This document shows, piece after piece, positions 11,838 to 23,474 of a stretch of DNA of 64,000 nucleotides. Each line of letters opens with the position of its first letter. Positions within the stretch are counted from its first letter, which is position 1. Position numbers and translations under genes: made by a program. Below the pieces are notes generated by a model that saw only the letters and a program-made list of their open reading frames with translations, was not told the origin of the DNA and did not search any database. Source of the DNA: Mauremys mutica (lineage: Eukaryota > Chordata > Testudines > Geoemydidae); NCBI RefSeq assembly GCF_020497125.1, contig NC_059094.1, positions 5,497,733 to 5,561,732 of the forward strand, in the 5' to 3' direction.

Positions 11838-12340
11838 AAAATTTCCCTCATTTTCACTCTTCTGAAAAGCATATAAAATACTCTGAAAACTTCCTAGTGT
11901 GTCTGTACACCACTTCCTTCTGGTGAGTAGAATCAGAACTGCCCAACTGTATATCTTAGACCCAATTCTGCTCATCTAACAGAGGCTCTGTAGGCAGGAT
12001 CTGGGCCTTTTGGAGCAGAACTGAGTTCTAATCCTGCTGCAGCTGTGATGTTCTGAACAGTCTTGGTGAGGAGCCTGGTGGCTGCTATGAAATTGCAGGT
12101 GGCTACCGAGTTTCTTGTTGTGTGGCAGTGCTTGCTGCACAGTATATTAATAACACAGTGCTGTACTGAACCTGCCCCCATCTCAACTGAGCTGGAGGGA
12201 AGGGATCAAGCTGGCATATGGCTCCAAAAACCTTAAAGTACAGGAAAGTGAAACATATTCTGAGCTCAGAGAGCAGTGGGTTCAGGAAGCAGCCAGATGC
12301 TGCGTGAGAATAGGGGCAGCAAATTGGACGAAGCAGCCTA
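11838..12340. other. Unassigned non-coding DNA
   Basis: No repeat or gene is recognised between the LTR and the minisatellite. Confidence 0.4.
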
Positions 12341-13058
12341 GGACCTGGCAGTGGAGGGGTGGCCGGGAGCTGGCAGCGGAGGGGTGGCTGGGAGCTGACA
12401 GCTGAGGGATGGCCGGGCAGCAGCCTGAGAGCTGGCAGCGGAGGGGTGGCCGGGAGCTGGCTGCGGAGGGATGGCCGGGCAGCAGCCTGGGAGCTGGCAG
12501 CGGAGGGGCGGCCGGGAGCTGGCAGCGGAGGGATGGCCGGGCAGCAGCCTGGGAGCTGGGCTGCAGAGGGGCGGCTGGGAGCTGGCAGCGGAGGGGCGGC
12601 CGGGAGCTGGCTGTGGAGGGATGGCCGGGCAGCAGCCTGGGAGCTGGCAGCGGAGGGGCGGCCGGGAGCTGGCAGCGGAGGGATGGCTGGGCAGCAGCCT
12701 GGGAGCTGGCTGCAGAGGGGCGGCCGGGAGCTGGCTGCGGAGGGATGGCCGGGCAGCAGCCTGGGAGCTGGCAGCGGAGGGGCGGCCGGGCAGCAGCCTG
12801 GGAGCTGGCAGCGGAGGGATGGCCGGGCAGCAGCCTGGGAGCTGGCAGCGGAGGGGCGGCCGGGAGCTGGCAGCAGAGGGATGGCTGGGCAGCAGCCTGG
12901 GAGCTGGCTGCAGAGGGGTGGCCGGGAGCTGGCTGCGGAGGGATGGCTGGGCAGCAGCCTGGGAGCTGGCAGCGGAGGGATGGCCGGGCAGCAGCCTGGG
13001 AGCTGGCTGCGGAGGGGCGGCTGGGAGCTGGCTACGGATGGGAAGGCCGGGCAGCAGG
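12341..13058 (+). repeat. GC-rich minisatellite of alternating 25- and 37-bp units
   Basis: About 22 units start with 'ggagctgg'. The basic unit is 25 bases (ggagctggcagcggaggggc and five more). Roughly half the units carry a 12-base extension 'ggcagcagcctg', giving 37 bases. Short units mostly have 'ggggcgg' and long units 'gggatgg', and the two kinds largely alternate, making a 62-base higher-order repeat; one unit near 12770 is a hybrid. Both lengths leave remainder 1 when divided by 3 and the unit has no stop codons. All three plus frames therefore stay open for 200-244 codons and give the same permuted peptide. These frames are an artefact, not genes. Confidence 0.95.
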
Positions 13059-13248
13059 GAGCCCAGAGGTCTGTAGTTGAACTGTTGCTTTGATCTTTAT
13101 TGTAACAGTTTAAAGCTATTGGCTGTGATATTTGCAGCCTTTATCTCTGTCAGCCCTGGTTAAATAATCTGGGGTTCCTTACTTGCAATCTGTGCTTCTG
13201 AGAGGGCACCCACCAAGGGCTGGAGCTGGTGTAGCCCAGGTAATAATT

Positions 13249-13430
13249 GGAGATATACCAATCTCCTAGAACTGGAAGGGACCTTGAAAGGTCATTGAGT
13301 CCAGCCCTCTGCCTTCACTAGCAGGACCAATATTTTGCCCCAGATCCCTAAGTAGCCTACCTCAAGGATTGAACTCACAACTCTGGGTTTAGCAGGCTAA
13401 TGCTCAAACCACTGAGCTGCCCCTCCCCCC
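13249..13430 (-). repeat. tRNA-headed SINE with CR1-like tail (Cry I-like), minus strand
   Basis: On the minus strand the element starts near 13430 with 'ggggcagctcagtggtttg' (box A region). It has 'gttgtgagttcaatccttg' as box B, then 'ggatctggggcaaaata' and a CR1-like tail. The same layout appears on the plus strand at 33006-33184. Such SINEs are known from turtles. The body is diverged (for example 'gtagg' in place of the G-run after box B). Confidence 0.85.
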
Positions 13431-13432
13431 TC

Positions 13433-14510
13433 CCCTTTTATATCAGGGTAACTGTTAGTAACACAATAGGCTGTCACTGTTGCATGGAGGGCAGATAGTC
13501 ACACTCTGAATGAGCCACGTGCCCTGAAATGAGCATTTCAAGCTCTCCCTCCCCACACCAAGCCAACTGCACCCCTTACCCAGCATGCCCTCCTCTGACC
13601 CTGCTCTTTGCGCTAACGCTGCTCCTCTGGGTTTAGTTTGCTTTTGATTTCTGAACACGGCATTTAGTATCAACTGGCACATCAGCAAACACTCTCCAGC
13701 GTGTCCCACCCAGGTATTTACCGAGCGTTATGTGCTGCACTCCGGTCACGGAGAGGAAAGGTGAAGGGTGGGGATGGGAGAGTGAGATTGTGGACAAGGG
13801 CACATTCATCTGTCTTTGCCCCTATTCAGATCCAGTGAATGCTGTACAAGGAACCACCTTTAGTGGAGTGGAGCCCAGTTGTGCCATGTCGGTGTGAGCG
13901 GGGGGGCTGCTGGCTGGGGGCTATCTGGGAGGGCGCCATGACTTCACCATAGACCCGGCTGAAAACATTTCACTGAAACATTTTGTAGATGAAAAATGGG
14001 CTTTGGGGTCAAATTAATGTTTTTTTCTTCTCTTTTCAGGTTTTCGATTTTTTTTTCCTATTTTTCTCTCCCTCCCTCCTCCTGCTGCGGAAAAAAGAGA
14101 AACAGGGTTTGGGGTGGGTGAACTACAACTGGAAAAGGTTCAGTTTGGTTCACTGAAAAAAATAAAAATTCCGTGTAAAATTTCCAACAAAACAAAAAAT
14201 GTTAATTAAAAAAAATGGTGGAAAATGCCATCCCTTGACCTGCCCTGGTCTGAGGTTTGCACCCTATAGATCAAAATAGTCTGAATCTGATAAACCTCAG
14301 GGCTTGTTGCGCAGCTCTCATTTTCCCCAGCACTTGTAAAGGCAGTAGGACCAGGGTGGCTGTAACTGTAGGGGCAGGGACTGTTTGGAGTGGGAGGAAT
14401 TTGTATTTTTATGTTGCTCACTGGCGAGATTATATTGGCTACTAAGAAATGTTCTGATTTTGCATTAAACAAATTAACAAGTAGCCAGCTGCAGTGGGCA
14501 CTGCTGAGAC
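13433..14510. other. Unassigned DNA with a T-rich low-complexity stretch
   Basis: No gene is recognised. Bases 14017-14090 are pyrimidine-rich, and 14155-14220 is A/T-rich with many 'aaaa' runs. They resemble low-complexity flanks rather than a defined element. Confidence 0.4.
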
Positions 14511-14514
14511 GTAA

Positions 14515-14870
14515 TAAAGAGGGAGTGCCGTGCAATGGAGAGGGCGCAAGGCTTGGAAACCTGGGTTCGGTCCCTGATTCTGACCTTAGACAAATCATTT
14601 TCCCCTCTCATCCTTTAGTTTTTATATTGTGGTAATATTAGAGGCCCTGGCTCAGATCAGAGGCCTATCGTGCTGGGTGCTGTCCAAATATAGGAAGAAG
14701 CAACATCTGCCCTGAATAGCTGACAGTCTAAATAGACAAGACAGACAAAGGGAAAGATCGACAGGAGGCAAAGGGACCTGCCCAAGATCACACGAGAGGT
14801 CAGTGGCAGAACCATTGCTAGAAGTCCCACGCCCAAGCCAATGCTCCATTGGCCGGGGCACATCGCATTT
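14515..14870 (+). repeat. MIR-like relic followed by another ancient SINE relic
   Basis: 'gcaatggagagggcgcaag', 'cctgggttcggtccc' and 'ttagacaaatcat' follow MIR order at 14520-14600. From about 14640, 'gtgctgggtgctgtccaaa', 'gacagtctaaatagacaag' and 'cctgcccaagatcacacga' belong to another old repeat with a MIR3/L3-like 3' part. Confidence 0.55.
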
Positions 14871-15060
14871 GCTAGCTTATCTATTTCAATTGTAAGCTCT
14901 TTGGGGCACGCTCTGTCTCGCGATGTGTGTGTGCAGCAGCTAGAACAATCCACTCTTGATTTCAGCTAGGGCCTGTGAGCACTAAAATTGTCCCTTGTGG
15001 GAAAGACTCCCATTGAGTTTGGAAGGGTTTGGATCAGGTCCCTATGGCAACATGTTAAAG

Positions 15061-15115
15061 ATATTTATGGCCTTCCAGTGGGAGTTAGGTGCCTAAATAC
15101 CTTTACAGAACTAGC
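15061..15115. repeat. Half of a palindromic MITE
   Basis: 'gggagttaggtgcctaaatac' and 'ctttacagaactagcccc' match one arm of the element at 16801-16892. Confidence 0.4.
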
Positions 15116-15119
15116 CCCA

Positions 15120-16800
15120 CGCGCTCCTGGTTGAGAAAGATATCAGCACTGATGCTCGTGTGTGTGTAAACACTGCTCCCGGTGGGGCATACCCATAACT
15201 TGACAGCATGATGCTGAACACAACTTGTCCTTCTCTATGGTGACCATCATGGCTGCTAGCTTAAGGATTAAAATAATAACTTAAACACCAGCACATTTCC
15301 TAGTGAAGAAGAGCCTCAGGAGGCCGTGTGAGCACATTCATGCTTCTGAGCATGGTTCAGGCTCAGGACCCTGATCCAGGAAAACATCCCTAATCAGGAC
15401 AGTCATATAAGTCAATGGGACTCCAGTGCATACAGCAGAACCCCGATTTTATGTACATTGATCTTATGAGCAACCACTTTTATGAACCGTTGTTATCCCT
15501 CGAACAACCAGGTGTACATGGATGTGCTTGAGCAGCGAGCAGAGGTTATGCACACACAGTGTGTGGGTGTATTTGACCTTTCTGTGCTCTGGTGAAAACC
15601 AGCACGGGGGGTGGAAACTCCCTGTGAATGGGGGGTGGGAGGTGGAGGGCTAGGAGCGGGCAAAGGGGAGCTACGGAGACTTGTAGCCAGGTAGACAGAT
15701 TGTCCCACATTTTATGGGGCTAAGATATAAAATTAAAGACTCATGAAAATGACTTAATACAGGAGACTTAATAGTGGGAGGATCTTTTTTTAACATAACT
15801 ACTATTTTCCATCACCTCAGCTCGTCTAGGGTGGAGGTAGCGTTAGGGACCTCCCTGGTAATGAGCTATAGCTGAGACATAGGTGTGTCTGTGATTCCCT
15901 TTTACCAGTCACTCAAGGCTGTTTCAGCTCTTCAGAGATGCAGCTGAGGAAGACCTAGATTTTCCTCTGGCAGCGAGTGAGGTGCCTTCAGAGGAGAGGG
16001 TAGGAATGGTTTGGATTCGGCCCAAGAACAAGAAGCATGACACACACATAATGCATTTCTTAAATATACAGTCAGTCTGCATTCTTCTTAATCAAACTTC
16101 AGGTATCCCTTTATTTCCTAGGGCACAGCTAACCAGGGACTTGCTCTTTAATTACATAGCAAATGTCATGGAGGTTTTGCCCATGCAGTAGCGAAGGCAG
16201 GTTCTTGCAGGTTACCTCGTAATTATCCGTCAAGTTACCGAATAATTCCAAGATGAATTACCATGTAATTTTCAGGCTGTAGATAGCAACATCAGGGTGC
16301 AGTTTGGAAGACAGCGTCTATTCTTGTCTCACTTCTGCACTCAGGCAGCACTCGGGAAATGCACGCATCACAGAGAAAACAGCACCCACACGCTAAGAGC
16401 TACCCTGGGAATACGTGGTCGGTATGTGCTGCTGGGTTCCTGCTAACAGTAATAATAATGTGTGGGTACCAATGCCCATCGGCGTCCAGGAGCCTTAGGG
16501 GCAAAGATACTCTGGAGACTCAATGATTTCACATGTGCAGAGTTTCCATAGCGTGGCACTGTCGTGGCAGCAGTGAGGAACATTTGTGCCATGGCACACG
16601 GATGTACTTCAGGAGTCACTGAACGGAGAGCAGAGCACTGCAAGGAACATGGCAATCCTATGCATCAGCAAGACGAGGCCTGGCAGTTTTATGGGTTTTG
16701 CACATGGATGCAAGAAGAAGCCCACGTGGTGAATAACCAGAACCATCTAGGAGCCAGATACAGGGGCACACAACTCTGTATAAATTCTTACTTGGGCACT
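15120..16800. other. Mostly unassigned DNA
   Basis: Bases 15426-15500 ('cagcagaaccccgatttta', then repeated 'ttatgaac' and 'ttatgagc') faintly resemble the end of a pogo/Tigger-type DNA transposon, but I cannot support a boundary. The rest shows no recognisable family or gene. Confidence 0.35.
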
Positions 16801-16892
16801 TAGGCCCAGGTCCTCAAAGGTCTTTAGGTGCTTAGCTCCCACTAGAATCAACAGGAACCAGGTACCTAAACACTCTGTGGGTCTGGGCCTTA
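16801..16892. repeat. Palindromic MITE
   Basis: The ends 'taggcccaggtcctcaaag' and 'gtgggtctgggcctta' are inverted. The interior has mirrored 'taggtgcttagctccc' and 'ggtacctaaac' around a short centre. It is 92 bases with no coding content. Relatives lie at 4470, 15061, 44650 and 48540, so this is a family rather than a chance hairpin. Confidence 0.65.
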
Positions 16893-17164
16893 GACTCTAC
16901 TTTGTATCCTGTCTTCTGCCACACTGCAAGAGACTGTTGCAGCTTAAAGAAGCTAGCTCCTGGGCACGGCCCTCCTTCCTTAGCTACTTCCCTGCTGCAT
17001 CTCCCCATCCCCCAAACTCCTCAAACACATGCTCACACCAAGGAGTTTCCTTGGGGCTGGAGGAAGAAGGGGACATCTCTAGTCTGACCTGCAGAATGCG
17101 GGAAAAAGAATTTCACTCAATTATTCCTGCATAGGCTCATAAACTGTGGTTGAGCATATTTTTT

Positions 17165-17345
17165 TTAGAAAGAAAGATCCAGTCTTGATTAAAGACTTCA
17201 AGTGATGGATAATCCGCCATGTCCCTGGACAGGCTGTTCTAATGGTTAATTACCCTATTAAAAATTGGCACCTTGTTTTCAGTTTGAATGTACCTAGCTT
17301 CAGCTTCCAGCTGTTGGATTTTATTACACCTTTGTCTGCTAGACC
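17165..17345 (-). mobile_element. CR1-like LINE relic, minus strand
   Basis: The plus-strand words 'taaagacttcaagtgatgg', 'aatccgccatgtccctgga' and 'ttctaatggttaattaccc' are the complement of the 3' coding and UTR region of old CR1 elements. The copy is short and diverged. Confidence 0.5.
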
Positions 17346-17374
17346 AGGGATCTCAAACATATGGCTAAGAAGGC

Positions 17375-17490
17375 TGGTTCCAGGCTGCATGTACTTTTGT
17401 ATTGCCATAGTGCCTACGAGCATTAGTGATAGACCTCATGGTGCTAGGCACTGTACAAACGCAGAACCCTGCCACACAACATTCCCAAGC
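17375..17490. repeat. Ancient SINE-like relic
   Basis: 'tattgccatagtgcctacg' and 'tgctaggcactgtacaaac' match the old repeat also seen at 8425 and 28437. Confidence 0.45.
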
Positions 17491-18210
17491 TAAGTAAATA
17501 GATTTGATTAAAGTAAAGAAACTGAAAGCTTTGTATCTGGCAGCATATCTGCACCTCGGCCCCTTTTCCACATTTGGTGCTGTGCATCACTGGAACTGCT
17601 GCTCAAGGTGGGCCACATTTGTGCGATGTGGTCAAGTTACAGTGGAACCAATCCATAACGTTGCATTCCACACTAGTGTGCATTTATAGACCCGGCCATC
17701 TCTTTTCTTTCATTAGGAGGTGTCAGATTCACACGCATCTATAATCTGAATGTTTTACCATTGAAATTGTGCTTTGGGCCAAACTCATCCTTGCCACAAC
17801 TCTCCATAAGTTGGAGTTACACCCGGAACGGGCTTGGCCCTGGAGGTTATATCTGGATAGGTATTTGGATACCACAGGGAAAAATTAACAGTAAGGCAAA
17901 GGCAAAGAGCGAAATTCTGGCATGAATCTGAAGCCAGGTTTTGGATTATAACTTACATTAGAAGCTTGCTCGGGCATCTTTGGAGCAAAATGATTCAAGA
18001 ATAAAGAAGTTTTCAATAACTGAAAAGAAGATTGTGTGTGTAAGTTAAACGAACCCCTGTGCGAGGGACAGCACATTTTTACACTAGACAATTAGGCTCT
18101 GGAACTCATTGTCACAAGGTATCATTGAAGCTAATAGACTAGCCGGAGTCAAAAAAGAACCAGAAATGTATATGGATCAAAAGAACACCCAGACTTACAA
18201 GAGCACAAAA

Positions 18211-18242
18211 GGATTGAACTCACAACCCTGGGTTTAGCAGAC
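18211..18242 (-). repeat. Fragment of the tRNA-headed SINE
   Basis: 'ggattgaactcacaaccctg' and 'ggtttagcag' are the complement of the box B region and adjoining head of the SINE seen at 13249 and 33006. Only about 32 bases remain. Confidence 0.6.
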
Positions 18243-18289
18243 CCTCCTGCTTCAGAGCATAAATACACCTCTGGTGAACTTTGGGAAGA

Positions 18290-18405
18290 TTTCCCCAGAT
18301 TCAGGGGTTTCCTGCACCTTCCTCTGATGTAGTTTGTTCTGGCCACTGTAAGACACTGAATTACATGGACCCTGGTCTGATCCCACCTGGCAATTCCTTG
18401 GTGTA
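18290..18405 (+). mobile_element. CR1 3'-end fragment
   Basis: 'cctctgatgtagtttgttc', 'tggccactgtaagacactg' and 'catggaccctggtctgatc' follow the order of the CR1 3' UTR seen intact near 22630-22700 and 55690-55770. Confidence 0.55.
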
Positions 18406-18667
18406 ACTGAGATGAGAATCTGGCTCTACGAATGAAACTGTCTTGACGCATAATAATAGCACCACAGCTATAATGTTCTAATAAGCAGGCAATGGATCCC
18501 TTGGATGTTACTGAGACAAGTTCATCCTCTGGGAGACTTCATTTCCTTCACTGAATTGCACTGAGGATGAATCCAGACTCTGCTTTCAGCAGAGGGAAAG
18601 GTCATAGGGAGAGCAGCCATCATGAGTCACGCGCAACTGAAAGGGACTCATCAGTCGTTTGTTTATG

Positions 18668-18833
18668 GATTTTCAACCTGGGGGTTATGAACAGGTGTCA
18701 GGGGGTTGTGACCACCCTGCCTTTCCCATATTACTAAATGGGAGGGGGCCTGGGCTTGTTCCCAGCTAGATGGGGTAGGGGGAGACCTACTGTGAAAAAG
18801 ATGCTGCTGATTCAGAAAAGGTTGAGAACCAAC
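18668..18833. mobile_element. hAT-type MITE
   Basis: Left end 'attttcaacctgggggtta' and right end 'gaaaaggttgagaacc' are inverted. The 166-base interior has 'gtcagggggttgtgacc' as in other members of this family. No clean 8-base duplication is seen, so the ends are approximate. Confidence 0.6.
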
Positions 18834-18839
18834 TCTCTG

Positions 18840-20005
18840 GTTCATCCATCAGCCAGGACTTTCCCTCTGGGTCACAGATAATCACAGCTACCCTATCTAC
18901 TCCCTGCTTGGTCTCCCCAAAAGGCCTCTGGAGATGCCAGCTAATAATACCACAGACACACTCTGACTTTTTCAGTTAATTGTATGGTACAAGGCATCCT
19001 GTAAACTGCACCATCTCTCCTTTCCCTTGGGTAGTTGTTTTAATGAGGCAACACCCCTTGTATAAATAAAGGAGAGATTCCACTTTATTTTGAGGGTGGG
19101 AAATACTAAGGCTGTCCAATTTCAGCATCAGCAAGCAGGGAATTGATGGGACAAGTCTGGCCTCGTTGGGTTAACATCATCCATCCGAGATTAGATTGGT
19201 TGACACAGTGTCAATAGTGAAGTGCCTCTACTGCTCTGGGGTAAGCTGCTGGAGTTAATGCAACACCTCTTCTGCGTGTGGGTGTCTGTTACCCATATAA
19301 GGTGGTCGCTGGGCATGATGAGGTGTGGCCTCCTGGCTGCATTTATAGGGGAAACTGTGAAACAGGATTGTGCCACACTTGGAGACACCAATGGGTCATC
19401 TAATCCAGCTGCCCTTCTGCCATAGCAAAACAGACTAATCCATCCAAGTTAGTCTGTCACCTGCCCCGTCAGAACAGCACAATGATCTGTCTTCTTTAGT
19501 AGTCTTTCAATGGTCCATTTAATTCACTAGCCTGCCTATAGCAGCATCTAATGCTGGGTCTTTCATAAAAAGACAATACCAGGGTGGAAATTGTTACTGT
19601 CGTGGTTAGTAATTACCTTACACCCTGCTGCATAAGGATTGATCGCTGATCCTACATCGCTTGGATAACTGCAGAGGCTGTTCATAGCCACACAATTATG
19701 TAACCCTTCTCTAAAAAAGAAAAAAAAAAAAGGTAATTAGCTCCCTGCCCCTCATCAGTCAGATCTGTGGTTTGATTATGTCACACAAAATGTTTTCCTT
19801 TATCCATATTAAATTGATGTAATGTACCTTTTAATCTAACTGAGCTTGCTATTGTCCTTGTGTGAGTAGGAAGTGTAAAAGGAGCACCATGCTGGCATTT
19901 TCTGTGCTGTTCATTATTTTGTGTACAGCACTTAAAATATCACCTCTTGCTTTTCATCTCACACTCACCAGACCTGGCCTTTTAAATCTCTCTTTGTCTA
20001 GATTC
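18840..20005. other. Mostly unassigned DNA
   Basis: An A-rich run lies at 19712-19731. Bases 19390-19710 contain words such as 'gggtcatctaatccagctg' that hint at a very old minus-strand CR1, but too little is left to name it. Confidence 0.35.
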
Positions 20006-20009
20006 CTTC

Positions 20010-20205
20010 TGCTACACTGCAATCAAATGTCCCCAGCTGGCCCATGTCAGCAGACTCAGGCTCACGGGTCTCGGGATCCGGGACTATAAAATTGCAGTGT
20101 AGACATCCCAGATCAGGCTAAAGCCCAGGTTCTGGGACTCTCCCACTTCACACCCAAGTCAGCTGACACAGGCCTGCCATATGTGTTTTATTGCAGTGTA
20201 GATGT
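20010..20205. mobile_element. MITE with 'ctacactgcaat' terminal repeats
   Basis: The ends 'gctacactgcaatcaaatg' and 'tattgcagtgtagatgtc' are inverted, and a third 'attgcagtgtagacatcc' lies in the middle near 20090. The interior includes 'cagctggcccatgtcagc' and 'gtcagctgacacaggcctg', which are mirrored. No coding content. It matches a MITE type I know from turtle and crocodilian DNA; the superfamily is not certain. Confidence 0.65.
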
Positions 20206-20465
20206 CACATTAAAGCCAAGGTAAATAGTGATGAAATGAAGAATGAGGACATACCATTAGCTCAGATAATGGCATCACAATATTTTGTTTTATATTTAGC
20301 TCTTTTTAATATGGTCTAACATTTTATTCATTTTTGACCATTGCTGTGCACTGAACTATCTTCATTGACACCTGGATCTTTTTTCATATATGCAATGAAA
20401 TCATGATCTGATGTGATGTCTTTCCAGAAGATACATGCTAACTCGACCCCACTTGAGCAGGATCT

Positions 20466-20584
20466 AAGTAGAGTATTTAGATTACAAGCTCTCTGAGGCA
20501 GGGCAGTGAACACCTAGCACAGTGGGGTTCTGGTCCATGCCTGGGGCACCTCAGTGCTACCACAATGTAAATAATAAAAAGAAT
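20466..20584 (+). repeat. Ancient SINE-like relic
   Basis: 'gattacaagctctctgagg', 'cacctagcacagtggggtt' and 'aatgtaaataataaaaag' form the same old 3' part as at 8425. Confidence 0.5.
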
Positions 20585-22715
20585 AATTGAAAAGAATATT
20601 CTGTACAAGTGTAACAATACAATTAGCAAGGCCAAAGCAGAATTTGAAGAACAGCTAGCCAAAGACTCAAAAAGTAACAGCAAAAATTTTTTAAGTACAT
20701 CAGAAGCAGGAAGCCTCCTAAACAACCAGTGGGACCACTGGATGATCAAGATGCCCCGATATGTTGACCAGATGTCCCGATTTTATAGGGATAGTCCCAA
20801 TTTTGGGGGCTTTTTATATAGGCATCTATTACCCCTCCCCCCCGTCCCGATTTTTTACACTTGCTATCTGGTCACCCTATGCTAAAGGAGCACTCAAGGA
20901 CGATAAAGCCATTGTGGAGAAACTAAATGAATTCTTTGCATTGGTCTTCAAGACTGAGGATGTAAAGGAGATTCCCAGACCTGAGCCATTCTTTTTAGGG
21001 GACAGATCTGAGGAAATACCTTAGATTGAGGTGTCATTAGAGGAAGTTTTGGACCAAACAGATAAATTAAACAGCAATAAGTCACCAGAACCAGATGGTA
21101 TTCATTCAAGAGTTTTGAAGGAACTCAAATGTGAACGTGCAGAACTACTAATTGTGGTATGTAACTTATCATTTAAATGAGCTTTTGTACCAGACGGCTG
21201 GAGGGTAGCTAATGTGATGCCAATTTTTTTAAAAGGCTCCAGAGGCGATCCCGGCAATTACAGGCCAGTAAGCCTAACTTCAGTACCTGGCAAATTGGTT
21301 GAAACTATAGTAAAAAACAGAATGATCAGACACATAGATGCACACGATTTGTTGGGGAAGAGTCAAAATGATTTTTGTAAAGGGAAATCATACCTCATCA
21401 ATCTACTAGCATTCTTTGAGGGGGTCAACAAGCATGTGGAGAACAGTGATCCAGTGGATATAGTTTACTTATATTTTCAGAAAGACTTTGACAAGGCCCC
21501 TTACCAAAGGTTCTTAAGCAAAGTAAGTTGTCATGGGATAAGAGGGAAGGTCCTTTCTTGGATCATTAACTGGTTAAAAGATAGAGAAAAAAGGGTAAGA
21601 ATAAAGAGTCAGTTTTCAAAATGGTGACAGATAAATAGTGGAGTCCCTCAGAGGTCTGTACTGGGCCCAGTCCTATTCAACATATTCATGAATGATCAGG
21701 AAAAAGGGGTAAACAGTGAAGTGGCAAAATTTTCAGATGATGCAAAACTACTTAGGATAGTTAAGTCCAAAGCAGACTGCGAAGAGTTACAAAGGGATCT
21801 CCCAAAACTGGGTGACTGGGCAACAAAAAGGCAGATGAAATTCAGTGTTGATAAATGCAAAATAATGCACACTGGAAAACATAATCCCAACTATACATAT
21901 AAAATGGTGGGGTCTAAATTAGCTGTTACCACTCAAGAAGGAGATCTTGGAGTCATTCTCTGAAAACATCCACTCAATGTGCAGCGGCAGTCAAAAAAGC
22001 TAACAGAATGTTGGGAATCATTAGGAAAGGGATAGATAAGACAGAAAATACCATATTGCTGCCATATAAATCCATGGTACTCCCACATCTTGAATACTGC
22101 ATGCAGATCTGGTCACTCCATCTCAAAAAAAAATATTGGAAAAGGTTCAGAAAAGGGTAACAAAAATGATTAGGGGTATGGAACAGCTCCCATATGAGGA
22201 GAGATTAAGACTGGGGCAGTTCATCTTGGAAAAGAGATGACTAAGGGGGAATATGATAAAGGTCTATAAAATCATGACTGGTGAGGAGAAAGTAAAAAAG
22301 GAAGTGTTATTTACTCCTTCTCATAACACAAGAACTAGGGGTCACCAAATGAAATGAATAGGCAGCAGGTTTAACACAAGCAAAAGGAAGTATTTCTTCA
22401 CCCAAGGCACAGTAAACCTGTGGAACTCTTTGCCAGAGGATGTTGTGAAGGCCAAGACTATAACAGGGTTAAAAAAAGAACTAGATAAATTCATGGAGGA
22501 TAAGTCCATCAATGGCTATTAGCCAGGATGAGCAGGGATGGTGTCTCTAGCCTCTGTTTGCTGGAAGCTGGGGTGGGTGACAGGGGATGGATCACTTGAT
22601 GATTCCCTGTTCTGTTCATTCCCTCTGAAGCACCTGGCATTGGCCTTTGTTGGAAGGCAGGATACTGGGCTAGATAGACCATTGGTCTGACCCAGCATGG
22701 CCATTTTTACATTCT
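20585..22715 (+). mobile_element. CR1 LINE, 5'-truncated, about 2.1 kb
   Basis: This is the best-preserved RT region among the CR1 copies. The linker before the RT begins near 20620. RT motifs follow in order: the 'NYRPVSLTSVPGKL' region near 21257-21300, the palm A motif near 21450-21490, the 'GPVLFNIF' region near 21665, and an intact 'FSDD' catalytic box at 21730-21741. The C-terminal region and a 3' UTR ending at 'ttggtctgacccagcatgg' follow. Stops at 21021, 21625 and 21961 and small indels break the frame, so no polymerase can be made. A MITE interrupts the linker at 20760-20879. Confidence 0.93.
20760..20879 (+). mobile_element. MITE of the 'agggtgaccag' family inside CR1
   Basis: The ends are 'atgttgaccagatgtcccg' and 'ctggtcacccta', and the interior reads 'attttatagggatagtccc' and 'gtcccgatttttt', as in the copies at 38200 and 9777. 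The CR1 reading resumes on both sides (about 20750 and 20880), so the MITE came second. The right flank 'tgctaaag' looks original; the left flank has decayed, so the duplication is only partly visible. Confidence 0.85.
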
Positions 22716-23044
22716 TAATTAAAAGAAGGAGTTGATGACATTTTCAAACATTTCTGTTTTGTGGTGAAATGTTGTTTTGGGGGAATTTTTCCAACTCACT
22801 GTAATTGTGAGTATTTGCATTGGAAACTTGACTCTGAGTTATGGCCTCTGTTTAGAGGACAGAAACCTACCATTGACGTGTGTTCAATTAAAGCAACTCA
22901 GATTTCAGCACCTAATACTCACCACAAATAAGCCACAGAACCAAAGATTATTCCCAGATATTGTTTGGTGAATAATTTTTAATCACAAATAAATACAAGT
23001 ATTAACTATTCCTGGACAATTCCCAAGCAGAAGTGTATCATCAT

Positions 23045-23398
23045 CAGAGCCAGCTCCAGGCACCAGCATGCCAAGCTGGTGCTTGGGGCGGCATTCTGCA
23101 AGGGACGGCAGTCCCTGTTGTTTTGCCCCCAAGCAGCGCGCCGAATTGCCGCCGCGGAGGGCGGGGGCAGTCGTACACCTTTAGGGCGGCAGGCGCGTTG
23201 CCGCGGTGGCGGCAATTCGGCGGCAGCTTCTATGTTTAGCTGTGCGCGGTGGCTTCAGCTAAACATAGAAGCTGCTGCCAAATTGCCGCTGCCACGGAAA
23301 CGCGCCTGCCACCCTAAGGGCACACGGACTGCCCCCGCCGCCCGTGGCGGCAATTCGGCGCGCTGCTTGGGGCGGCGAAAACTGTAGAGCCGGCACTG
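23045..23398. mobile_element. GC-rich foldback element with hAT-like ends
   Basis: The ends 'cagagccagctcc' and 'tagagccggcactg' are imperfect inverted repeats of the 'cagggccggctct' type also seen at 46200-46377. Inside, 27-base arms at 23127-23153 and 23346-23372 are perfectly complementary. A second pair at 23219-23242 and 23256-23279 differs by one base. Nearly the whole element folds into a hairpin. The flanks share only 'atca', so the target duplication is weak. The high GC and the open frames inside come from the palindrome, not from a CpG-island gene start. Confidence 0.8.
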
Positions 23399-23474
23399 AT
23401 CAGGGAATCATTGTGCTAAGCATTGTATAAACACTTATTAAAAAGGCAGCCCTTGCCCCAAAGAGTTTATAGTC

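Noticed and set aside
12341..13058. CRISPR array
   Set aside because: Units are contiguous with no unique spacers, and the genome is eukaryotic.
12359..13093. Three overlapping plus-strand open frames of 201-244 codons as a repeat-rich protein
   Set aside because: They are frames of the 25/37-base minisatellite. All three frames encode the same permuted peptide because each unit shifts the frame by one.
23079..23387. CpG-island promoter or first exon
   Set aside because: The GC-rich stretch is a perfect foldback inside a transposon, and the frames are mirror images of each other.
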